A stretch of 64,000 nt of DNA from Desulfoluna limicola (GTDB taxonomy: Bacteria > Desulfobacterota > Desulfobacteria > Desulfobacterales > Desulfolunaceae): assembly GCF_021654575.1 (NCBI RefSeq), contig NZ_AP024488.1, forward strand, positions 4,549,501 through 4,613,500. The letters are read 5' to 3'. This document shows positions 7,814 to 14,495 of the stretch, piece after piece (position 1 is the stretch's first letter; every line of letters begins with the position of its first letter). Position numbers and translations under genes: made by a program. The notes below the pieces were generated by a model. That model was given only the letters and a program-made list of their open reading frames with translations, searched no databases and was not told where the DNA came from.

Positions 7814-9076
7814 TCAGATGCCGAAAACGTTTCGAATCTTCTCTTCGGACGGATCGAGACCAAGGACGCCCACGGCAGGCTTTTGGGTAAAGGCCATTTC
7901 AGCGACCTTTCGAACCTCTTCCGTGGTGACGGCTTCGATCTGCGCCACCACCTCGTCCATGGGAATCTGTCGCCCGAAGTGAAACTCGCTTGAGGCAAGA
8001 CGCGCCATCTGGCTGTCCACGCTCTCGGAGGCGAGGAGGATGTTTCCCTTGGTAAAGGCTTTGGCCTCGGCAAGGGTCTCTTCATCCACGCCATGCTCGC
8101 ATAGGCGTTCCAGTTCGGCTTTGGTTACCTCAAGGCACTCCTCCACCTTATCGGGTGTCACCCCGGCGTAGAGACCGACCATGCCGGTGTCCACGTAGGA
8201 TGCGGTAAAGGAGTAGACATTGTAGGCGAGGCCTCTTTTTTCCCGGATCTCCTGGAAAAGGCGCGAGCTCATGTTGCCGCCCAGGATGGTGTTCATCAGA
8301 GAAGAAGCAAATCGCATCTCGTGGGTCACCGGAAGACCGGGCCAGGCAAGGCTGACATGGGTCTGCTCGATATCCCGCGAGAGGACTTTCACGCCTGAAG
8401 AGGGAGTGGGTACGTCTCGTTTCGGAAAGCCGTCACGAGCCTTGATCCCTTCAAAAGCCGGAGCCAGAAGGGAGAGGATCTCATCGTGATCGACATGCCC
8501 CGCACAGGAGATCAGGATACGATCGGGCTGATAGAGGTGGGAAAAAAACCGCACCAGATCGTCCCTGCCGTAGCCCTGAATCTGTTCACGCGTGCCGAGA
8601 ATGGATCGTCCCAGGGCGTGATCGCCCCAGAATCGCTCTTCCAGCAGCGTGTGGATATAATCCTCGGGGTTGTCTTCCACCATGCCGATCTCTGAGAGAA
8701 TGACAGGCCTTTCGTTCTCCACCTCGTCTTCTGAAAAGGTGGAGTTCAAAAAGATGTCACTCAGCAGGTCGGCCATGGTACCGAGATGTTCATCCATAAC
8801 ACGGGCGTGATAGCACGTGTTCTCCATGGAGGTGAAGGCGTTTGTCTGACCGCCGATGGCATCAAATGCCTTGGCGATGTCATAAGACGAACGCTTTTCA
8901 GTCCCCTTGAAGAGCATGTGCTCAATGAAGTGGGAAAGCCCCCCTTCCATCACGGCCTCGTCACGGGCGCCTGCGTCTACCCAGACGCCCATGGAGACAG
9001 ATCGCACATGGTCGATCCGTCTCGATACGATGCGTACACCATTTTTGAGTGTGGTCTTATCGACGGCCCCTGTCAT
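7814..9076 (-). CDS. M16 family zinc metallopeptidase (processing-protease type)
   Basis: 420 aa. The inverted zinc motif HFIEH (in GGLSHFIEHMLFKGT) with the downstream glutamate in ENERPVILSEI defines the M16 (pitrilysin/MPP beta) family; the C-terminal half contains the partner-fold segment REKRGLAYNVYS. The ATG at 9076 follows GAGGGGGC and lies 20 bp inside the 3' end of pnp, so translation is probably coupled. A longer frame (to 9193) only reads the Gly/Arg tail of pnp in another frame. Peptidases of this type next to pnp are a common arrangement; the substrate is unknown. No signal peptide is visible, so a cytoplasmic location is expected. Confidence 0.9.
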   Translation of the reverse strand: MTGAVDKTTLKNGVRIVSRRIDHVRSVSMGVWVDAGARDEAVMEGGLSHFIEHMLFKGTEKRSSYDIAKAFDAIGGQTNAFTSMENTCYHARVMDEHLGTMADLLSDIFLNSTFSEDEVENERPVILSEIGMVEDNPEDYIHTLLEERFWGDHALGRSILGTREQIQGYGRDDLVRFFSHLYQPDRILISCAGHVDHDEILSLLAPAFEGIKARDGFPKRDVPTPSSGVKVLSRDIEQTHVSLAWPGLPVTHEMRFASSLMNTILGGNMSSRLFQEIREKRGLAYNVYSFTASYVDTGMVGLYAGVTPDKVEECLEVTKAELERLCEHGVDEETLAEAKAFTKGNILLASESVDSQMARLASSEFHFGRQIPMDEVVAQIEAVTTEEVRKVAEMAFTQKPAVGVLGLDPSEEKIRNVFGI

Positions 9077-11282
9077 TGCCCCCTCGACCACCTCTGCCAC
9101 CACGTGGGCGGTCATCTCGTCGTCCGCCACGGTCATCGCGTCGGCCACCACGGTCGTCACGTCGGTCTTCACGGGGAGCCCGTACTTCGACACCTTCGGG
9201 AACAGGCTGGGTGGCTTTGTGGCTCAGGCGAATCTTGCCGTCACGGGTCACTTCAAGGACGCGGACTTTCAGGGTGTCGCCTTCGTTGACGATGTCAGTG
9301 ACTCGGTTCACTCGGGTATGCGCCAGCTCGGAGATGTGTACGAGGCCGTCCACACCGGGGCGGATGGCGACAAAGGCGCCGAAGTCGGCGATCTTCACAA
9401 CCTTGCCGTCGTACTCTTCACCGGGCTCGGGATCGGTGCCGATGTCGTTGACGATCTGTACCGCTGCGGCGGCGTCTTCGGCATTGACGGCGGTGATCTT
9501 TACGGTGCCGTCATCGGAGACTTCCAGGCGGGTGTTGGTGTCGGCCTGGATCTGGCGGATATTTTTGCCGCCGGGGCCGATGATGTCACGAATCTTGTCG
9601 GGGTTGATCTTGACCACGTGCACCTTGGGTGCGTGAACAGAGATCTCTTCACGGGGAGTGTCGATGGCATCAAGCATCCTGTCAAGGATGTGCAGGCGAC
9701 CTTTTCGGGCCTGCTCCAGGGCTTCGATCATGATCTCTTTGGGGAGCTCATTGATCTTGATGTCCATCTGGAGGGCAGTGATGCCGTCCTCGGTACCCGC
9801 CACTTTGAAGTCCATGTCCCCGGTGTGGTCTTCGTCGCCGAGGATGTCGGAGAGGATGGCCACGTTGTCGCCCTCTTTCACGAGGCCCATGGCGATACCG
9901 GAAACGGGGGTGGAGATGGGCACACCGCCGTCCATGAGAGCCAGGGTGCAGGCGCAGACAGTGCCCATGGAGGAGCTGCCGTTGGACTCGGTAACCTCGG
10001 AAACGAGGCGCACGGTGTACTCGAAATCTTCCTTTGAAGGGAGAATCGGCTCAATGGCGCGGAACGCCAGGGCTCCGTGACCAATTTCGCGACGGCTGGG
10101 AGCCCCAACACGCTTGCACTCGCCCACAGAGTAGGGAGGGAAGTTGTAGTGGAGCATAAAGGGCTTTGTGGTGTCGCCGGAAAGGGTCTCCACACGCTGC
10201 TCGTCCATGCCGGAGCCCAGGGTCAGGATACCCATGACCTGGGTCTCACCACGGGTGAACAGGGCGCTGCCGTGGGGTCGGTCCAGGATGTTCACGTCGC
10301 AGGAGATGTCCCGGATCTCGTCAAAGGCACGGCCGTCGATGCGGTGACCGTCTTCAAGGATGATGCCACGGGCCACCTTCTTGCTGAGCTTGCCGAACAT
10401 CTCTGAGATTTCGCCTTTGCGCTCAGCCTGCTCTTCGGAAAGGCTGTCAACCAGCTCTTTCTTAACGGCAGACACAGCAGCTTTACGCTCCATCTTGTCT
10501 TTGACCTGAAGGGCTTCCTTGACCTTGGCGGCAGCCTGACCTTCAACAAACGCATAAAGGTCTTCGTCCATGACGGGTGCTTCCACCACGCGCTTTTCAC
10601 GACCAACGGCGGCACGCATCTTCTCCTGCATCTCGATGAGGGGCTGGAGGGCGTTGTGACCTGCTTCAAGGGCCTCGATCATGTCGGCTTCAGAAACCAC
10701 TTTGGCCCCTGCTTCCACCATGGTGACACCGGTCTTGGAGCCAGCCAGCACGATGTTGATGTCGCACTCGGCAATCTCGCTCAAGGTGGGGTTGATGATA
10801 AACTCGCCATCAACGCGGGCCACACGGACCGCAGCGATGGGGCCGGCAAAGGGAAGCTCGGAGATATGCAGAGCCGCGAAAGTGGCAATCATGGCCAGAA
10901 CGTCGGGCTCGTTCTCCTTGTCCATGCTCATAACGGTGGCGATGACCTGGGTCTCGCAACCGTATCCGTCTGCAAAGAGGGGACGGATGGGGCGGTCGAT
11001 GAGACGGCAGGTGAGAATCTCTTTCTCACTGGGACGTCCCTGCTCACGCCTGAAGTAGTTACCGGGAATACGTCCGGCGGCGTAGATCTTCTCCTGGTAT
11101 TCCACGGAGAGGGGAAGGAAGTCGATTCCCTCCTTGTTCTTATCGGCACCTACAACGGTGACCAGAACACTGGTTTCGCCCATCTGCGCAATCACGGCCC
11201 CGCAGGCCTGCTTGGCGATTTTGCCGGTTTTAAGGGTCAGTGTCTTTCCATTCAGCTCGGTTTCAAAGCTGTATTCTTGCAT
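9057..11282 (-). CDS. pnp: Polyribonucleotide nucleotidyltransferase (PNPase)
   Basis: 741 aa. Two RNase PH-like domains (about 1-230 and 315-545, the second with the DHTGDMDFKVAGT active-site segment) flank a helical region, followed by a KH domain (IRDIIGPGGKNIR) and an S1 domain (VVKIADFGAFVAIRPGVDG). It degrades RNA 3' to 5' by phosphorolysis and belongs to the degradosome in many bacteria. After the S1 domain comes a 40-residue tail of repeated RRDDRGG and RGGRGG units, a basic RGG-like extension likely to bind RNA. ATG 11282 follows AAGGAGC. It is the partner of rpsO upstream, with a large hairpin between them. Confidence 0.97.
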   Translation of the reverse strand: MQEYSFETELNGKTLTLKTGKIAKQACGAVIAQMGETSVLVTVVGADKNKEGIDFLPLSVEYQEKIYAAGRIPGNYFRREQGRPSEKEILTCRLIDRPIRPLFADGYGCETQVIATVMSMDKENEPDVLAMIATFAALHISELPFAGPIAAVRVARVDGEFIINPTLSEIAECDINIVLAGSKTGVTMVEAGAKVVSEADMIEALEAGHNALQPLIEMQEKMRAAVGREKRVVEAPVMDEDLYAFVEGQAAAKVKEALQVKDKMERKAAVSAVKKELVDSLSEEQAERKGEISEMFGKLSKKVARGIILEDGHRIDGRAFDEIRDISCDVNILDRPHGSALFTRGETQVMGILTLGSGMDEQRVETLSGDTTKPFMLHYNFPPYSVGECKRVGAPSRREIGHGALAFRAIEPILPSKEDFEYTVRLVSEVTESNGSSSMGTVCACTLALMDGGVPISTPVSGIAMGLVKEGDNVAILSDILGDEDHTGDMDFKVAGTEDGITALQMDIKINELPKEIMIEALEQARKGRLHILDRMLDAIDTPREEISVHAPKVHVVKINPDKIRDIIGPGGKNIRQIQADTNTRLEVSDDGTVKITAVNAEDAAAAVQIVNDIGTDPEPGEEYDGKVVKIADFGAFVAIRPGVDGLVHISELAHTRVNRVTDIVNEGDTLKVRVLEVTRDGKIRLSHKATQPVPEGVEVRAPREDRRDDRGGRRDDRGGRRDDRPRGGRGGRGGNDRGRR

Positions 11283-11469
11283 CTAATGCTCCTTGGTTAG
11301 GTGAAACCGCTGCGTTATCTTAAAGAGACCTGTATCGAACGTCCTCATAAATAACGGCACGCGTGAGCCATCCACCCATGACAATAGGGGGTCGATACCT
11401 CAAGTGTGCTGATTTAAAAGGAGTTCGGAACAGGATTGCCTCTTGTGCGGCGGTCATGGGTATGGGAAA

Positions 11470-11505
11470 GCGGAAGACACCGGAACGGTTTCCGGTGCCC
11501 TCCGC
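11470..11505 (-). promoter_or_regulatory. rpsO-pnp intergenic hairpin, candidate RNase processing site
   Basis: Nested inverted repeat: GCGGA ... CACCGGAA-cggt-TTCCGGTG ... TCCGC, beginning 11 bp past the rpsO stop. There is no T-run after it on the minus strand, so it is not a good terminator. In Escherichia coli the equivalent place carries the RNase III-cleaved stem used in pnp autoregulation; a similar role here is inference. The rest of the 233-bp gap shows nothing else. Confidence 0.5.
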
Positions 11506-11515
11506 AAAAAGCCAT

Positions 11516-11785
11516 CTATCGCTTGAGACCGAGTCGGCTGATCAGATCACGGTAGCGGGTGACGTTTTTCTTCTTGAGGTAGTTCAGAAGACGACGGCGT
11601 CGACCAACAAGAATCAGAAGACCACGACGTGAGTGGTGATCTTTCTTGTGTACCTTCACGTGCTCGGTCAGGTAGATGATTCGGTCGGTCAGAAGCGCTA
11701 CCTGCACTTCGGGTGATCCGGTGTCGGATTCGTGTGTCTTGTACTCTTCGATGGTTCCCAGCTTTTGTTCGGTCGTAAATACCAT
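11516..11785 (-). CDS. rpsO: 30S ribosomal protein S15
   Basis: 89 aa, standard length. The family core TGSPEVQVALLTDRI and the basic loop VHKKDHHSRRGLL are clear, ending KKKNVTRYRDLISRLGLKR. It binds the central domain of 16S rRNA early in 30S assembly. ATG 11785 follows an excellent AGGAGG; the frame continues upstream to 11812 without another good site. Its position between truB and pnp is the conserved bacterial order. Confidence 0.97.
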   Translation of the reverse strand: MVFTTEQKLGTIEEYKTHESDTGSPEVQVALLTDRIIYLTEHVKVHKKDHHSRRGLLILVGRRRRLLNYLKKKNVTRYRDLISRLGLKR

Positions 11786-12046
11786 GGTATTGCCTCCTGT
11801 CTGGACGTGCACCTACCGGGAGGGATTCTCTCCACTCCGTCATGCGTGGTCGTCCTTGTTAATTAAATTGGAATAATGAAAACCGGCAGACCGTTTGGCA
11901 AACGCATCCGCCAGCCCCGCCCGGCCTTATCCGATCCGATATTCCATTCAGACCGGCTGCATCATCGGGTGGTTGGGTCAATCCGTTGCACGCAAAAACC
12001 CCACAAAAAGGGACCCCTTGCGCACAAATAACGAATAATTATACCT

Positions 12047-12952
12047 CTATGCGTTAAAAACACAACAATATTTGTGATGTTCCCCTATTTTAGCCGACTC
12101 CACCATGGCTATCAGGCGGCCTTCGGCATCGAGGACCCGGCAAAATGCCGCCCCCGCGTCTTCACCGCAGGGGCGCCAGGCAAGTTGGTTCCCATTCATG
12201 ACCCCCATCCGTTCTGCCTCATCCACCACAAAGGACGGAAGGTGGGAGAGGGCATCGGACATGGCGATCATGGGCAGGTCCTCAAAGGCCCTGGCTTCGG
12301 CCTCGGCAAGGGGAAGGGCCTCATCCACGTGGAACCCCGTGCTCTCAATCCGCCGAAGTGAGGTAAGATGCCCCACGGTCCCCAAAGCCTCAGCCATATC
12401 ACGGGCCAGGCTCCGGATGTAGGTGCCCTTGGAGCAGCTGACGTGAAAATCGATATCGGGGAACGAGAATGAGGTGAGGCTGTTTTTGTGCAGGGTCACA
12501 GGGCGAGGGGGTTTCTCCACCGCCTCACCCTTTCGGGCCAGCTTGTAGAGAGGCACCCCGTTGTGCTTGAGTGCCGAATAAATGGGAGGGACCTGCATGA
12601 GGTCACCGGTAAACGCCTCAAGCACCCCCGTGATGACCGACTCTCCGAGCCGCTCTTCAAGAGCGGCCATGGCCACGGCGGATTCGCTGGTGAGCACCTC
12701 GCCTTCGGGGTCCAGGGTATCGGTAAGGGTGCCGAGGGTGAGGCGCGCGGCATACTGCTTATCGGCGTCGAGAAAAAAACGGGAGAGCCGTGTGGCGGCC
12801 CCGATGGTGATCACCATGAGACCGGTGGCAAAGGGGTCCAGGGTTCCCGTGTGGCCGACCTTCTTGAAACGAAACCGCTTCTTGATGCGGTAGACAACCG
12901 ATGCCGACGAAATCCCCGCAGGCTTATCGATCAGTAAAATTCCGTCTTTCAT
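12047..12952 (-). CDS. truB: tRNA pseudouridine(55) synthase
   Basis: 301 aa. MKDGILLIDKPAGISS and GHTGTLDPFATGLM carry the catalytic aspartate (in TLDP) of the TruB family; KGTYIRSLARDM is the third family motif. It makes pseudouridine 55 in the T loop of tRNAs. A C-terminal region of about 60 residues resembles a PUA-like tail. ATG 12952 lies 7 bp after the stop of the preceding DHH gene, showing tight operon organisation; the longer frame to 13222 overlaps that gene and is rejected. The 261-bp gap to rpsO shows no clear structure. Confidence 0.95.
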   Translation of the reverse strand: MKDGILLIDKPAGISSASVVYRIKKRFRFKKVGHTGTLDPFATGLMVITIGAATRLSRFFLDADKQYAARLTLGTLTDTLDPEGEVLTSESAVAMAALEERLGESVITGVLEAFTGDLMQVPPIYSALKHNGVPLYKLARKGEAVEKPPRPVTLHKNSLTSFSFPDIDFHVSCSKGTYIRSLARDMAEALGTVGHLTSLRRIESTGFHVDEALPLAEAEARAFEDLPMIAMSDALSHLPSFVVDEAERMGVMNGNQLAWRPCGEDAGAAFCRVLDAEGRLIAMVESAKIGEHHKYCCVFNA

Positions 12953-12959
12953 GTAACCT

Positions 12960-13922
12960 CTATAGTGACTCGGAAATGCGAAACACTTCTTGTTTGATTT
13001 CGGCAAGACCGGAACGGGCGGTGAAGGCGGCAGCGCCAGGGTGGCCCCCACCGCCATAGGCCAGGGCAATGTTCCCAACGTCCACAGGGCCGTTGGATCG
13101 CAAGCTGACATGGAAATGGGTGCCGTGGTTGACACCCGGCATCCGCCGGGACTCCTGGATAAGCACGGCCACCTGCACATCTTCGATATGCTTGGCGTAG
13201 TTGACCAGGCCGTTGATGTCATCCACCAGGGTATCGGTCTCCCGCAGCATGTCCTGGGTCAGGTACATGACGGAGAGCTTCCCGTTGCGCGAAATCTGAA
13301 TGGTTTCCAGAACCATGTTCAACAGCTTCAAGCGCCCGAGGGAGTATGTCGCGAAAAGATTCTGGGCGACGTTGTAGGCATCCACCCCTTTTTCCACCAT
13401 GCGTCCGCAAATGTAATACGACTCCGGGTTGGTGTTCTGAAAAAGAAAGGATCCGGTATCGGTAAAAATAGCGGTATAGATGGCATAGGCCATGGGTTCA
13501 TCGATCTCGATGCCCAGGTCCCCAAAAAGACGGTACAGAATCTCCCCGGTGGAGGAGGCACTGCTGTCCACCAGCTGATGCGAGCCGAAACCGGTGTTGG
13601 TGATATGGTGATCGATGTTGATCAGGGTTGGAACCCGGCCAACCTTTTCGGCCACCCCCCCCAGGCGGGACAGGTCGCTGCAGTCCAGGGTCACGACGGT
13701 GTCGTAACGGGAGAGGTCTCCGGGCTCGGAGACGATTTCTTCAATTCCGGGAAGAAAACGGAAAATAGCGGGAATGGGGCCCTCGTTGCAGAGCCACACC
13801 TTTTTCCCCATCTTGGACAGGCCTCGGCCCATGGCAAGAAGAGACCCGATAGCATCGCCATCGGGCCTTACATGGGTCAAAAGAAGCAAGCTACTGCTCT
13901 TTTTGAGAGATTCCAGAATCAT
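12960..13922 (-). CDS. nrnA: DHH-family phosphoesterase, NrnA-like oligoribonuclease/pAp phosphatase
   Basis: 320 aa from ATG 13922. N-terminal DHH domain: THVRPDGDAIGS (motif I), DCSDLSRLG (motif II), NIDHHITNTGFG (the DHH motif) and TAIFTDTGSF (motif IV). C-terminal DHHA1 domain ends with the glycine-rich GGGGHPGAAAF. NrnA enzymes degrade very short RNAs and dephosphorylate pAp, a product of sulfate assimilation. Placement between rbfA and truB is the usual one for this family. The start is the least certain part: GAGG lies 9 nt upstream, and a few upstream codons could also be used. It follows rbfA closely. Confidence 0.93.
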   Translation of the reverse strand: MILESLKKSSSLLLLTHVRPDGDAIGSLLAMGRGLSKMGKKVWLCNEGPIPAIFRFLPGIEEIVSEPGDLSRYDTVVTLDCSDLSRLGGVAEKVGRVPTLINIDHHITNTGFGSHQLVDSSASSTGEILYRLFGDLGIEIDEPMAYAIYTAIFTDTGSFLFQNTNPESYYICGRMVEKGVDAYNVAQNLFATYSLGRLKLLNMVLETIQISRNGKLSVMYLTQDMLRETDTLVDDINGLVNYAKHIEDVQVAVLIQESRRMPGVNHGTHFHVSLRSNGPVDVGNIALAYGGGGHPGAAAFTARSGLAEIKQEVFRISESL

Positions 13923-13965
13923 ATGTCTGATGGCCTCGTAAAGCTCTGAAGGATCCGTCGAAAAA

Positions 13966-14346
13966 TTACGACTCCGTATCTTCGGGCGTTTCGGAGTCAC
14001 CATCCACGTTGAGGGATTTAAGAACTTCGTTGATGTGCGAACCGTAGTCGAGGGATTCGTCATAAAGAAAGGTCAGGGCCGGCATGAACTTCAGCCCCAG
14101 TTTTGCGGCCAGAGATTTTTTCAGAAAGCCGGAAGCACTCTTGAAGCCTGCAAGGGCCTCGTACTTGGCTTTTTTCCCTCCGGAAACACAGAAAAAAATC
14201 TGTGCATGGCGCAGATCATCGGTGAGTTTTACACCGGTGATGGTGGCCATCTCAAGGCGAGGGTCGCTCACCTTCTTGTGCAGCAACTCGGAGAGATTGG
14301 ACTGAATTTTAACGCTGACCCGTTCAGCACGAGAAAACGGCTTCAT
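13966..14346 (-). CDS. rbfA: 30S ribosome-binding factor A
   Basis: 126 aa from ATG 14346, which gives MKPFSRAERVSVKIQ, the typical RbfA opening; the frame to 14433 lacks support. DPRLEMATITGVKLTDDLRHAQIF is the KH-fold core, with a C-terminal FMPALTFLYDESLDYGSHI. It is a cold-shock-type factor needed for late 16S rRNA maturation. It sits between infB and nrnA, but an intrinsic terminator separates it from infB, so it may be expressed partly by read-through. Confidence 0.95.
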   Translation of the reverse strand: MKPFSRAERVSVKIQSNLSELLHKKVSDPRLEMATITGVKLTDDLRHAQIFFCVSGGKKAKYEALAGFKSASGFLKKSLAAKLGLKFMPALTFLYDESLDYGSHINEVLKSLNVDGDSETPEDTES

Positions 14347-14462
14347 ACTTTGGATGTATCCTTTGGAGTCGACATCTGTAAAAACGCTGAATGCCCCGTC
14401 ATGGGTAACCGGTGAAGGGTTATGGCGAGGCATTTCAGCAGGCGGTTCTTACATACATATCT

Positions 14463-14488
14463 AAAAAAGGCCGGCCCGAAGGCCGGCC
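14463..14488 (-). terminator. Intrinsic terminator between infB and rbfA
   Basis: On the minus strand GGCCGGCC-TTCG-GGCCGGCC followed by TTTTTT: an 8-bp all-GC stem with a stable UUCG loop, 7 bp past the infB stop. It would set a step-down in expression from infB to rbfA. Confidence 0.88.
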
Positions 14489-14495
14489 GTCGAAT

